A stretch of 64,000 bases of DNA from Chitinophagales bacterium. GTDB taxonomy: Bacteria > Bacteroidota > Bacteroidia > Chitinophagales > Saprospiraceae. Shown one piece after another: positions 35,296 to 44,629 of the stretch. The position numbers and the translations under genes are program-made. The first letter of the stretch is position 1, and each line of letters opens with the position of its first letter. The notes below the pieces were generated by a model. The model had not been told where the DNA came from, ran no database searches, and saw only the letters and a list, made by a program, of their open reading frames with translations. The stretch is from positions 1 through 64,000 of the forward strand of contig JAAFJY010000007.1 of the NCBI GenBank assembly GCA_013299105.1, read 5' to 3'.

Positions 35296-35411
35296 TTTGG
35301 GGACGAGCCACAGGTTAACCTAATCAATTCGCAACTGCGTTGCCTCGCTTTCGCACCATGTCACGCTCTGCGTGAAGAGTGCGCCTCGCTGTACGAGGCC
35401 ATTTTTAGCTT

Positions 35412-35576
35412 ACTGAAACCCTCGGAGAAAGGTGGTCTGAACAATCAAGCAAAGAATTTTTTACTGAATCACATTTTTTGTCTAAACCAGAATTTGCAGA
35501 ACTACAGAATTACAGAATTACTTGCGTGGTGTTGACCAAAACTAGAATTATAAAGAATTAGAGAATTGGCCCGCTT
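35412..35576 (+). repeat. R4 repeat, left copy
   Basis: About 165 bp matching the inverse complement of 45529-45681: CTGAAACCCTCGGAGAAAGG, then TTTTGTCTAAACCAGAATTT, CTTGCGTGGTGTTGACCAAA and AATTAGAGAATTGGCCCGCT. The two copies face each other about 9.9 kb apart and enclose the split thioredoxin-like gene and the metal-efflux cluster. Confidence 0.8.
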
Positions 35577-35856
35577 CGCGGTCATAAACGCTTCATATTC
35601 AGCATGAAAATTACAAAATTCTCAAGTACTGAAACTTCTCCGAACTCTTCAGTACTTAAGAATAGCAAAAGATTAAATTATAAAAATTGACACCGATGTA
35701 TTGATCAAAGCGATGTCAACGTCAAGTTGGGAACCCGCGAAAATCCGCGTCATCCGCTTCATCCGCGTGCTACATTGCACCGCACCTTGTCACGCTCTGC
35801 GTGAAAGCAGCGCTTGGCGGACGCCAAGTTTTTGTATGTTATTATTTCCGCGTCCC
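35577..35856. other. Repeat debris downstream of the split thioredoxin-like gene
   Basis: Holds an inverted pair AAGTACTGAA / TTCAGTACTT (35625-35660), a short tandem ATCCGCGTCATCCGCTTCAT stretch near 35743, and CACCTTGTCACGCTCTGCGT near 35781, which also occurs with variations at 25620, 35356 and 45503. No gene seen. Confidence 0.5.
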
Positions 35857-37161
35857 TTATTTCAGGCTTGCATAAGTTTTGACCAATTCGGCCCAGTTTT
35901 GTGAACCTGGCAACAATATTTGCCGGCCTTGTGGAGTAATCAATATTTTGGTAGGGTAACCCATTACCTTGAACAAACCGACAATTTCATCATCCGCCAT
36001 CGCTGTAGGAAAGTTGTACTTGGTGTTGCTGAAATATTTCTCAACTTTGGAAAGCTGATCATTACAAGCAATGGTCAATACTTCCATTTGGTCGGCATAC
36101 TTGGTTTCTATTTCCTTGCTCAAAGCTTGTAACTCGGGATGCTCTGCACGACAAGGAGTACACCAGGTACCCCAAAAGTACAGTAATATCCATTTTCCTC
36201 TTTTCAAGGAAGAATCGAATTCTTTTCCATTGATCGTAGTGAGTTTAAAATTCGGGCTCTCGCTGGCCAACAAATTGATTCGATCCAACCAAAATTGTGC
36301 GAAAGATTTACCTGGAATTTGATTTTTTTCGTAAAATTTTTCCAGCTCTGTCAAGTATTCAGGTGAAGTAAGGGCCATTTGCGAAAGGATATTTAGCAAT
36401 TCTTCCTTGGTCTTGTTTCGTGATTTGACGTATTCGTAGTAATCTGGTCTGAAAGAAGTCTTTTCCTTAAATCCAAGGAAAATGGGTTCCATGTAATACC
36501 CATAAAGATTCTTTTGATCAACCATGTTGGGCGAATGATCAAATGCTTGTCGCAACAGGTTTTCTTTTTCCGGACCATCCTTTAAGGTCTGAGACTCCAA
36601 GTAAAAAGAAGCAGCGTACAAAAAGTGGTGCCAAGCGATGCTTTGAGCCTGGTCGCGGACATTCATGGTATTTCTTGGCAATTTTTCACTAAGGGGAATG
36701 CTTGCTCTCAGTTTTTGCAACAAGCCCTTTGCCATTGCAAATTCTTTTTTTGCGGTTAAAAGCTGGTAAAAATGCAAACCAAAACTTGCCCTTCTGCCCT
36801 CAAACAAGTCTTTCTGGGAAAGTTCTTCATCCATAAATTGTGAGGCATACTTTTTCAAAGCAACGATGTCTTCTTGTTCTTCAAATGCCAAGCGCCATAA
36901 GTACATGGAATTAATTTGTGGCTTTAGGAAAGAATTGGACCCTTGCGCAATTTTGATCAACAAATTGCGGTCTTGGCCTGAAAGCTCTGAATAAGTAGAC
37001 ACGTGTAATTGTTTTTGGTTCTGTAAAGCCGAATGTATCCTGGTACGATAGTTGGTGAAAAAAGAATAGGACAATAACGTTTCACTCAAATCAGGCCTAA
37101 CCTCCAGCAATTTATCCAGGTAATAAATGGTAGAGTCGAGGTCATATGCTGCCCCGTTCAT
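35857..37161 (-). pseudogene. TlpA/ResA-like thioredoxin gene, 3' part (5' end displaced)
   Basis: About 434 residues with a C-terminal thioredoxin-like domain (last ~140 residues; FKLTTINGKEFDSSL, the redox site WGTWCTPCRAEHPEL, and cis-Pro in VMGYPTKILITPQG) after a ~290-residue helical region. The reading frame continues upstream to an ATG at 37203, but those 14 codons (MAFYGPLSVLKQFL) come from an R2 repeat end, so there is no signal peptide and the gene is cut. The missing start is found at 44798-45235, beyond the metal-efflux cluster: joining the two across the element borders gives an in-frame protein of about 471 residues with a signal peptide. The family normally acts in the periplasm as a thiol-disulfide reductase, so the present fragment is unlikely to work. 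Confidence 0.85.
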
Positions 37162-37226
37162 TAGAAACTGTTTTAAAACACTCAATGGGCCATAAAACGC
37201 CATCTTTTGGCGTCATACTACACCAA
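37160..37226 (-). mobile_element. R2 element, one end only
   Basis: TTAGAAACTGTTTTAAAACA, then GCCATAAAACGCCATCTTTT and GGCGTCATACTACACCA match 66 bp of R2. The match stops at about 37226. It has the same orientation as the complete copy at 44630-44797. Bases 37227-37418 contain no recognised gene. Confidence 0.8.
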
Positions 37227-37418
37227 AAATTCTCCAGTGGACCTTGCTTTTTCCAGCCAATTTCTCTATCATTATACCAAGGGAATTTCGGGTTCCTCTC
37301 ATAATGGGTAGCGTTTAGGTGGTCGAAACCCAATCTTATACGCTTCATATATTTGTAGGCGTTTTTTCCGATTCTTCACGAGGTATCGATAAAGTCTGCC
37401 GAATAAAAAGTTTAAAGC

Positions 37419-37426
37419 TATCTTTG
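37419..37426 (+). promoter_or_regulatory. -7 box before the histidine-rich protein and efflux cluster
   Basis: TATCTTTG (TAnnTTTG) ends only 8 bp before the ATG at 37435, so transcription would start close to the start codon and the mRNA leader would be very short or absent. No clear TTG at -33 is seen. Confidence 0.45.
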
Positions 37427-37434
37427 TCCCTGAA

Positions 37435-37851
37435 ATGAAAAAATATTTACCCATTTTTCTCGCCTTCCAGATTTTGGTGACCAGCTCGCCGAATAATCAG
37501 GGAATGGAGACCCTCCTCAAAATGGGCAAATTTTTTCATCATTTTGCCCACCACATCATCTGCCATCAAGAAAATATCGGTATCGTGGGTTTTGTGAAGT
37601 TGCACTATTTCGACCACAAACACCACGAGGAAGACCACGTCGAACACGAAAACCTTCCTTTTCAGCACCACCACCACGATCAGCAAAACCCAGTGGCGCA
37701 AATATTCTGTTTACTACCGCACCGACACTTCACCCTTGCCCTCCCAAAGCTGAAAATGGTTTCCAATCACTTGATTGTTCACTCACAACAATGGCACTCC
37801 TCGCTTTATTCAGGCGATATCTGGCAGCCACCCAAGGCCAAAATATCCTGA
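37435..37851 (+). CDS. Small histidine-rich exported protein of the metal-efflux cluster
   Basis: A 138-residue protein with an N-terminal hydrophobic signal-like segment (MKKYLPIFLAFQILVTSS). It contains about 21 histidines, in groups FFHHFAHHIICHQ (residues ~33-45), HKHHEEDHVEHE and FQHHHHDQQ (residues ~60-85), plus PHRHF. I do not recognise a named family, but short His-rich proteins of this kind often head Bacteroidota CzcCBA-type operons, and the histidines would bind zinc, cobalt, nickel or copper in the periplasm. It is the first gene of the cluster, 110 bp before the adaptor gene. A metal-buffer or sensor role is inferred from composition and position only. Confidence 0.75.
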   Translation: MKKYLPIFLAFQILVTSSPNNQGMETLLKMGKFFHHFAHHIICHQENIGIVGFVKLHYFDHKHHEEDHVEHENLPFQHHHHDQQNPVAQIFCLLPHRHFTLALPKLKMVSNHLIVHSQQWHSSLYSGDIWQPPKAKIS

Positions 37852-37961
37852 AACCGTTTTTCTTACGGTTCATTTTTCACTTTTCATTTTCCTGACTTGC
37901 CTTCCTGTCGTTGCTTGCGCTGCGCTGGGTCTTGGCTTTTCATTCATTCAAATTCGATGAA

Positions 37962-39500
37962 ATGAAAAATATCATGCTGCCATTAGCAGCCATTTTATGC
38001 CTCCTTTTTGGCTGCATACACGATCATGGTGCAGAAAGCGGCCACGCACACGATGCTGATGGCAACCATATCGCCCCTAAGAGGCCATCGCTTGAAGCAC
38101 TTGCGTACACCATTTACACCGACAAAACAGAGCTTTTCGTAGAGTTCAAACCACTCGTAGTGGGACAGGAGAGCCGTTTTGCGGCGCATTTCACCGCCCT
38201 TGGCGACCTCTTTAAAGCCATTGGCGAAGGTACGATCACCCTCACTTTGACCGGAAATGCAGGCTCACAAACCATCATTTCCACCAAACCCGAAGTGCCG
38301 GGCATTTTCCGCCTGCGGATGAGACCCGAAAAAGCGGGGATTTACAGCCTCGTTTTCGACATAAAAACGCCAGCGTTCACGGACAAAATCACACTCGAAA
38401 ACGTCGCCGTTTTTGCCGACGAAAAAACGGCGATTGAACAACAGCCCGAATCCACTGAAAGTAGCAACGACATCACCTACCTGAAAGAACAAGCATGGAA
38501 AGTCGAATTCGCCAATGCTCCTGCAAAAATCCAGCCGTTTTCAGAATTCGTCAGGACGAGTGGGCAAATACTCGCCTCGCCCGGCGACGAAGCTGTTTTG
38601 ACCACCCAAATCAGCGGCGTCGTTTCTTTTTCCACCAAAAATTTGGTTGCGGGTAGCAATGTCGGAGCGGGTACAGTGCTTTTTTCGGTCAAAAACAACG
38701 AGGTTGTGCGCAGCAATTTGGGGGCAGCTGTCCAGCAAGCGGAACAAGATTTGGCGACAGCCAAAGCGCAATTTGACCGGGCAAGCGAATTGGTGAAAGA
38801 CAAAATCATTTCTCAAAAAGAGTTTTTGGAAGCCAAACTACGCTTCGAAAATGCCCAAACCCAACTCACCAATGCCTCCGTTTCCAAGAATTTCAACCAA
38901 AACAGACAAAGCGTTAGCGCCCCGATTGGCGGTTTTTTGAAAACCGTGCTAGTCGAAAACGGGCAGTTTGTCAACACCGGGCAGCCACTAGCGACCATTT
39001 CAAAAAGCAAACGGCTTTTACTGAGGGTGGATCTCTCCCAAAAATATTTCCCAAAACTCGCCTCTTTCACTGCCGCTAATTTCAAAACAGCCGACGGCGG
39101 GCAGGTTTTCAGCACCCGTAATTTGAATGGGCGGGTTGTTTCGACGGGAAAATCGGTGGAGGCAGGTTCACCCTTTTTGCCCATCCATTTCGAGATTGAC
39201 AACATGGGTAATTTCATCCCAGGTTCGGTTGTCGAGGTCTTTTTGCAATCGGATTTAAAGCCCGCTTTGGTTATCCCAATGAGTGCGCTTTTGGAGGAAC
39301 AAGGCATTTTTTATGCTTACGTTCAAATGGAGGGTGAAAGTTTCCAAAAGCGGGAACTCAAAATCGGGGCCTCCGACGGGCTGAACGTACAGGTACTTTC
39401 GGGCATCACTGAGGGCGAACGGGTAGTGACGAGAGGCGGCTATCAAATCAAATTATCCACCGCTTCGGGTACCCTACCTGCACATGGACATGAGCATTAA
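37962..39500 (+). CDS. czcB: CzcB-like RND efflux periplasmic adaptor (lipoprotein)
   Basis: A 512-residue membrane-fusion protein. The start at 37962 (MKNIMLPLAAILCLLFGC) gives a lipobox Cys18; the frame is open 17 codons further upstream, but those residues are not signal-like. Just after the lipid anchor comes a metal-binding-like HDHGAESGHAHDADGNH segment. Residues ~45-165 form an extra N-terminal domain typical of Bacteroidota CzcB proteins; the barrel-sandwich and helical hairpin lie at ~195-345 (AVQQAEQDLATAKAQFDRASEL), followed by a beta-barrel and a membrane-proximal domain ending in histidines (GHEH). It joins the pump CzcA to CzcC. The SOD gene follows after 27 bp. Codon use is GC-richer (CGCC, CTCG) than in neighbouring core genes. 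Confidence 0.93.
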   Translation: MKNIMLPLAAILCLLFGCIHDHGAESGHAHDADGNHIAPKRPSLEALAYTIYTDKTELFVEFKPLVVGQESRFAAHFTALGDLFKAIGEGTITLTLTGNAGSQTIISTKPEVPGIFRLRMRPEKAGIYSLVFDIKTPAFTDKITLENVAVFADEKTAIEQQPESTESSNDITYLKEQAWKVEFANAPAKIQPFSEFVRTSGQILASPGDEAVLTTQISGVVSFSTKNLVAGSNVGAGTVLFSVKNNEVVRSNLGAAVQQAEQDLATAKAQFDRASELVKDKIISQKEFLEAKLRFENAQTQLTNASVSKNFNQNRQSVSAPIGGFLKTVLVENGQFVNTGQPLATISKSKRLLLRVDLSQKYFPKLASFTAANFKTADGGQVFSTRNLNGRVVSTGKSVEAGSPFLPIHFEIDNMGNFIPGSVVEVFLQSDLKPALVIPMSALLEEQGIFYAYVQMEGESFQKRELKIGASDGLNVQVLSGITEGERVVTRGGYQIKLSTASGTLPAHGHEH

Positions 39501-39527
39501 TTTTCCAAATCCTAAAATTTCCAAAAA

Positions 39528-40250
39528 ATGAATCGCAAAGATTTTTTCAAGACCTCAACAATACTCGGCGCAGCTACTTTGCTTCCCCCCAATTCCGTGT
39601 TCGCCAACAATCTGGTCGAAAGCGGGATTGACAAATTGGTGGATGCGGATGGTAACTTTTTTCATCAGCCACTACCCTATTCCGAAAACTTCCTCGAACC
39701 TTTCATGGACGAAGAAACGCTGCATCTGCACTACACTTTTCATCATGGAGGGGCGGTCAAAGCGGCAAACAAAGATTTGTCCATGATTAAAAAGGCAATG
39801 GATGAAAACAGCCTTGACACGATTGATTTTTGGACAAAAAAACTCTCGTTCCACCTCTCATCGCACATCCTACACTCCATTTTCTGGACGAATCTGACGA
39901 ATAAAAAATCCGACCCTTCGGGCGAATTGCTCCGCCGCATCGAGCGGGATTTCGGCTCTTTCGACCGACTGAAAACCTACCTCGCCAAAATCTCGAAAGA
40001 TGTGGACGGTAATGGTTGGGGAATCCTCGGTTACCAGCCTTACACAGACAAATTGACAGTCTTGGGCTGCGAAAACCACGAAAAGCTGACCCAATGGGGA
40101 GTTATTCCCTTGCTCGTGATTGACGTTTGGGAGCACTCGTACTACCTGAAATTCCGCAACCGCCGGAGCGAATTCGTGGATAACCTTTTTCAAATTATCA
40201 ACTGGGACAATGTCGCTGACCGGCTTGCGATGGCCTTGAAAATTCAATAA
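39528..40250 (+). CDS. sod: Exported Fe/Mn superoxide dismutase
   Basis: A 240-residue superoxide dismutase. All four metal ligands are present: His68 (HLHYTFHH), His116 (LHSIFW), Asp199 and His203 (DVWEHSYYLKFRNRR). The first ~27 residues, MNRKDFFKTSTILGAATLLP, look like a Tat-type signal with an RK pair in place of RR, so the enzyme is probably periplasmic. Fe versus Mn use cannot be decided; the GNGWGIL strand replaces the common GSGWAWL. It lies inside the efflux operon, 27 bp after czcB and only 3 bp before czcA, so it is co-translated with the pump. A dismutase between two subunits of an RND metal pump is unusual and suggests joint metal and oxidative-stress defence. Confidence 0.93.
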   Translation: MNRKDFFKTSTILGAATLLPPNSVFANNLVESGIDKLVDADGNFFHQPLPYSENFLEPFMDEETLHLHYTFHHGGAVKAANKDLSMIKKAMDENSLDTIDFWTKKLSFHLSSHILHSIFWTNLTNKKSDPSGELLRRIERDFGSFDRLKTYLAKISKDVDGNGWGILGYQPYTDKLTVLGCENHEKLTQWGVIPLLVIDVWEHSYYLKFRNRRSEFVDNLFQIINWDNVADRLAMALKIQ

Positions 40251-40253
40251 CAA

Positions 40254-43200
40254 ATGCTCAACAAGATTATTGATTTCTCACTCCACAACCGCCTGCTCGT
40301 CGTCGTCGCAACGGTTTTACTGCTCGTTTTTGGCAGTTACGTCGCCTTACAAATGGAAGTGGACGTGTTCCCCGACCTAAGCGCCCCGACGACCGTCGTG
40401 CTGACCGAAGCGCATGGCATGGCTCCGGAGGAGGTCGAAAAGTTGGTCACTTTCCCGCTCGAAACCGCCTTAAACGGCGCGACCAACGTGCGCCGCGTGC
40501 GCTCATCCTCATCGGCGGGCATCTCGATTGTCTGGATTGAATTCGAGTGGAACACCGATATTTTCAAGGCGCGGCAAATCGTCAACGAAAAAATCATCGC
40601 CGTCGCCGAGCAGCTACCTACGGGCGTGGGCAATCCAACGATGGCACCACAAGCCAGCATCATGGGCGAAATCATGCTCATCAGTCTGACAGCAGACTCG
40701 ACTTCGCAAATGGATTTGCGGACGATGGCCGACTGGTTGTTGCGCCCTCGTTTGCTCGCAACGGGCGGCGTGGCGCAAGTCGTCGTCATCGGCGGTGAGT
40801 ACAAGCAGTACCAAATATTGGCTTCTCCACAAAAAATGGGAGCTTTCGGCGTATCGCTTACCGAACTCGTAGCGGCTTGTAAGGAGGCAAACGGCAATTC
40901 TTCGGGCGGCTTTTTGAACGAATATGGCAACGAGTACATTGTGCGGGGAATGGGCAGAACGAGTGATTTGACAGAGCTTGGAAAATCCGTCATCAAAACG
41001 ACGGCGCAGGGGGTAGTCAAAATTGAGGACGTGGCAGTCTTACAAATCGCCGCCGCCCCGAAAATCGGCGATGGCTCGCTAAACGGAGAACCCGCCGTGA
41101 TTATGACCGTAATGAAACAGCCCGCCACCAACTCGCTTTTGTTGACGCAAACGATTGACGACGTCATCGCTGATTTGTCGAAAACGCTTCCAAGGGATAT
41201 CAAAATCAACACTCGCATTTTTCGGCAGGCGGACTTTATCAACGCCTCCATTTCGAACATCAAAAAGACGCTTTACGAAGGCAGCATTTTCGTGGTCGTC
41301 GTGCTGTTCCTGTTTTTGATGAATTGGCGGGCGACGGTGATTTCGCTTTTGGCAATCCCCGTTTCGCTGATTGTCGCCATTCTGACCCTGAAATGGCTTG
41401 GTTTCACGATAAATACGATGTCGCTCGGCGGCATGGCCATCGCCGTCGGGGCGCTCGTGGACGATGCGATCATCGACGTGGAAAATGTTTTCAAACGCCT
41501 GAAACAGAACGCCACCCTTTCCATTTCGGAGAAAAAAGGGGTTCTGCAAGTCGTGTTCGATGCCTCGGTGGAAATCCGAACGAGCATCATCAATGCGACG
41601 TTCATCATCATCGTGGCATTTTTGCCACTGTTTTTTCTGTCGGGAATGGAGGGCAAATTGCTCGCGCCTTTGGGCATTGCGTTCATCGTTTCGCTGTTCG
41701 CATCACTGGTGGTGAGCATCACGCTGACTCCCGTTTTGGGTTCGTATTTGTTGTCAAACGAAAAGATGTTGCAGCGGCAGCACGGCGAAACTTGGCTTGT
41801 TTGGCATTTACAACGTGGCTATTCGGGGGTTTTGAAACAGATAATGAAAGCAAAAACGGCCGTTTTAGTCGCCTCTTTTCTGATGTTGGTAGCAGCGTTT
41901 TTTGCACTTTCACAACTCGGTCGGAGTTTCTTGCCTGAATTCAATGAGGGTTCTCTGGTTATTTCTGCCGTTAGTTTGCCGGGTATTTCATTGGAAGAAA
42001 GCAATAAAATCGGCTCGGACGTTGAGCAGGAATTGTTGAAAGTACCCGAAATCCAAGTCACTACCCGCCGCACAGGTCGCGCCGAACTAGACGAACACGC
42101 GCAAGGAGTGAACGCCGCCGAAATTGATGCGCCTTTCCTTTTGAAAGGCCGCAGCCGTGCAGAATTCATGGAGGATGTCCGCTCCAAACTCGCCAATGTT
42201 TCGGGCGTGAACATCACCATCGGGCAGCCCATCGGGCACCGGATTGACCACATGTTGAGCGGCACGAGGGCGAATATTGCCATCAAGGTTTTTGGGACGG
42301 ACTTGGCCAAACTGTTTTCGCTTTCCAACGAAATCAAATCAGCGATTACCCCAATTTCCGGGCTAGTGGATTTGAGTATGGAGCAACAAATCGAAATCCC
42401 GCAAGTGCAAATCAAGGCAAAACGCGACTTGCTCAACCATTATGGCATTCCCATCGGGCAGTTCAACGGGTTTGTGGAGGTAGCGTTTGCGGGCGAAAAA
42501 GTTTCGGAAATTTACGAGGGCAACAAAAATTTCGATCTCGTCCTGCGCTTCGACGATGCCAACCGGAGCAACATCGAAAACATCCGAAACACGCTGATTG
42601 ATGCTGGAAACGGGCGAAAAATCCCATTGAACTACGTTGCTGATGTTGTTTCAAGCGCTGGTCCAAACACGATAAACCGGGAAAATGTGCAGCGCAAAAC
42701 CGTTGTCTCGGTCAACGTGGCTGGCCGTGACCAAAAATCTGCTGTCGAAGAAATTCAAAAAACAATTGCTGAAAAGATCACGCTTCCCGAAGGCTACCGC
42801 ATTGAGTACGGGGGACAGTTTGAAGCAGAGGCCGAAGCCTCCAAAACTCTTTTGGCAACTTCACTCCTCTCGCTACTGGTGATTTTCCTATTGCTTTTTC
42901 AGGAGTTCAAGAACCTGATAACGGCTTCCATCATCCTTTTGAATTTACCCCTGGCATTGATTGGTGGTGTGTTCAGCATTTGGGTGACATCCGGGATTTT
43001 GTCCATTCCAGCAATCATCGGTTTTATCACCCTTTTCGGCATAGCAACCCGCAACGGCATTTTGCTCGTTTCTCGCTACAAAACCTTGCAAGAAGAGGGT
43101 AAGTCGCTCTTAGAAACCGTGATGGAAGGCTCCGTTGACCGCCTTTCACCGATTTTGATGACCGCTTTGACGGCGGGTTTGGCACTCATTCCACTGGCGA

Positions 43201-43340
43201 TTGCCGGGGACTTGCCGGGCAACGAAATCCAAAGTCCTATGGCGAAAGTCATTTTGGGTGGTTTGTTGACTTCTACTTTACTCAATGTGTTCATTGTGCC
43301 AGTTGTCTATTTTCTCACCAACAAAAAGGGATTGAAATGA
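40254..43340 (+). CDS. czcA: CzcA-like heavy-metal RND efflux pump
   Basis: A 1028-residue inner-membrane proton-driven transporter of the RND family with twelve membrane helices and two large periplasmic loops. Typical parts: the first helix LLVVVATVLLLVFGSYVALQ, VFPDLSAPTTVVLTEAHGMAPEEVE, the TM4 region GGMAIAVGALVDDAIIDVENVFKRL with the acidic residues needed for proton coupling, and GRSFLPEFNEGSL after TM7. This combination marks the heavy-metal (HME) subfamily and not the multidrug HAE group; the exact ion (Zn, Co, Ni, Cd, Cu or Ag) cannot be told, and the DD in place of DG in TM4 sets this Bacteroidota branch apart. Stop and czcC start overlap by 4 bp. Confidence 0.95.
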   Translation: MLNKIIDFSLHNRLLVVVATVLLLVFGSYVALQMEVDVFPDLSAPTTVVLTEAHGMAPEEVEKLVTFPLETALNGATNVRRVRSSSSAGISIVWIEFEWNTDIFKARQIVNEKIIAVAEQLPTGVGNPTMAPQASIMGEIMLISLTADSTSQMDLRTMADWLLRPRLLATGGVAQVVVIGGEYKQYQILASPQKMGAFGVSLTELVAACKEANGNSSGGFLNEYGNEYIVRGMGRTSDLTELGKSVIKTTAQGVVKIEDVAVLQIAAAPKIGDGSLNGEPAVIMTVMKQPATNSLLLTQTIDDVIADLSKTLPRDIKINTRIFRQADFINASISNIKKTLYEGSIFVVVVLFLFLMNWRATVISLLAIPVSLIVAILTLKWLGFTINTMSLGGMAIAVGALVDDAIIDVENVFKRLKQNATLSISEKKGVLQVVFDASVEIRTSIINATFIIIVAFLPLFFLSGMEGKLLAPLGIAFIVSLFASLVVSITLTPVLGSYLLSNEKMLQRQHGETWLVWHLQRGYSGVLKQIMKAKTAVLVASFLMLVAAFFALSQLGRSFLPEFNEGSLVISAVSLPGISLEESNKIGSDVEQELLKVPEIQVTTRRTGRAELDEHAQGVNAAEIDAPFLLKGRSRAEFMEDVRSKLANVSGVNITIGQPIGHRIDHMLSGTRANIAIKVFGTDLAKLFSLSNEIKSAITPISGLVDLSMEQQIEIPQVQIKAKRDLLNHYGIPIGQFNGFVEVAFAGEKVSEIYEGNKNFDLVLRFDDANRSNIENIRNTLIDAGNGRKIPLNYVADVVSSAGPNTINRENVQRKTVVSVNVAGRDQKSAVEEIQKTIAEKITLPEGYRIEYGGQFEAEAEASKTLLATSLLSLLVIFLLLFQEFKNLITASIILLNLPLALIGGVFSIWVTSGILSIPAIIGFITLFGIATRNGILLVSRYKTLQEEGKSLLETVMEGSVDRLSPILMTALTAGLALIPLAIAGDLPGNEIQSPMAKVILGGLLTSTLLNVFIVPVVYFLTNKKGLK

Positions 43341-44554
43341 CCAATAAAATCAGCTTAATAAGACTTGCTCCACGATTATTAAACTTTAAAAATTTAGCAA
43401 TCGCAATGGCATTTTCAAGCCAAGTTTTGGCTCAATCGAATGTCGAAACCGTTTTGGCTTCGGTTGAAAAAAACAACAAATCGCTCGTGGCGAGCCGTCA
43501 ACTTTGGGAAGCAAAAAAACTGGAATACAAAACAGGTTTGACTTTACCAAACCCGACCATACAAGGTCAATACCTTTTCGGTTCACCAGCAACGGCAGGA
43601 AACCAGACGGATTTTTTCGCTGTACAGTCGTTCGATTTACCCGGGTTTTATAAAAAACGGCGGCAACTTGCTGAAATGCAGGGCGCAGTTTCGCTTACAA
43701 CTATTGCCGCTCAACGGCAAAAATTGTTGCTCGAAGCAAAATTGGTCTGCCTAGAAATGGTGTATCGGAACAAGTTAGCGGCGCAGCACAAGCGCCGAAA
43801 AATGGAGCTGGAAAGACTCCAGGGCGATTTCCAAACCAAACTCGACCAGGGCTACGGCAATATTTTGGACCTCAACAAAGCAAGGCTTCAATCACTGGAA
43901 ATTAAGCAATTGCAGCAAGAGAATGCTATCGAACTACACCAACTACAAACGCATTTGATTGAACTCAACGGTGGCGTAACGCTTGTTTTTCAAGACACGC
44001 TTTACCCGCCGCTGCTCGAAATTCAGACATTTGAAATCGTCAACAAGGAATATGAAGTCGCCGATCCTGTGCACCAAAATTTGGAGCAGGAAAAGCGCAT
44101 CACCGAAAAACAATTGGAACTGACGAAGGCTTGGCGGCAGCCAAAATTCGAGGCGGGTTATCATTATCAGAGCATTTTGGGGCAGCGTTTCAACGGTATC
44201 CATGCAGGGATTACACTGCCGATTTGGGAGCAAAAATACCGGACCCAACAAGAACAGGCCAAACTCGCCTTTTCAGAAATGAACATCCAAAGTCACCTGA
44301 ACGAACATTTTTTTGAGATAAAAGAACTGTACGACCGTCAGGCTGCGCTGCGAAAATCACTCGATGAATACCGCTTGGCCATTTCATCGGTCAGCAACAC
44401 TGCCCTTTTGGACAAGGCTTTGCGTTTGGGTGAAATCACGGTGATTGAGTATTTTTTGGAAACGAGTTTATACCAAAATGCTTTGCTGCATTTTTTAAAA
44501 ACGGAGCTAGAATACCAGGTTTCGGTCGCAGAGTTGATGCAGTACAAGTTGTAG
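43337..44554 (+). CDS. czcC: CzcC-like outer-membrane efflux protein (TolC family)
   Basis: A 405-residue TolC-family channel subunit. The signal peptide region (LAIAMAFSSQVLAQ) ends near residue 33 after a longer polar start; two outer-membrane efflux repeats follow with long helices (LWEAKKLEYKTGLTLPNPTI; LAFSEMNIQSHLNEHFFEIK) and the usual FDLPGFYKKRR and GITLPIWEQKYR strands. It completes the export route from the CzcA pump across the outer membrane. The start overlaps the czcA stop (ATGA), which implies translational coupling. It is the last gene of the cluster; 76 bp later comes a complete R2 element. Confidence 0.92.
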   Translation: MTNKISLIRLAPRLLNFKNLAIAMAFSSQVLAQSNVETVLASVEKNNKSLVASRQLWEAKKLEYKTGLTLPNPTIQGQYLFGSPATAGNQTDFFAVQSFDLPGFYKKRRQLAEMQGAVSLTTIAAQRQKLLLEAKLVCLEMVYRNKLAAQHKRRKMELERLQGDFQTKLDQGYGNILDLNKARLQSLEIKQLQQENAIELHQLQTHLIELNGGVTLVFQDTLYPPLLEIQTFEIVNKEYEVADPVHQNLEQEKRITEKQLELTKAWRQPKFEAGYHYQSILGQRFNGIHAGITLPIWEQKYRTQQEQAKLAFSEMNIQSHLNEHFFEIKELYDRQAALRKSLDEYRLAISSVSNTALLDKALRLGEITVIEYFLETSLYQNALLHFLKTELEYQVSVAELMQYKL

Positions 44555-44629
44555 ATTTGACAGAAACGAAATGAGTAAATGAATGAAATAAATTCAACAA
44601 CGCAGTTCCCCGTAATGCAGTCCAAATGT

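Noticed and set aside
37142-37348. A 68-codon minus-strand frame starting at 37348 (MKRIRLGFDHLNATHYERNP)
   Set aside because: Its end lies in the R2 remnant; the first 40 residues might be the broken start of some gene, but I recognise no family and there is no support.
37435-44554. Czc cluster as a transposon-borne island with its own integrase
   Set aside because: No integrase, transposase or att-like duplication is present; only the flanking R2 copies support movement.
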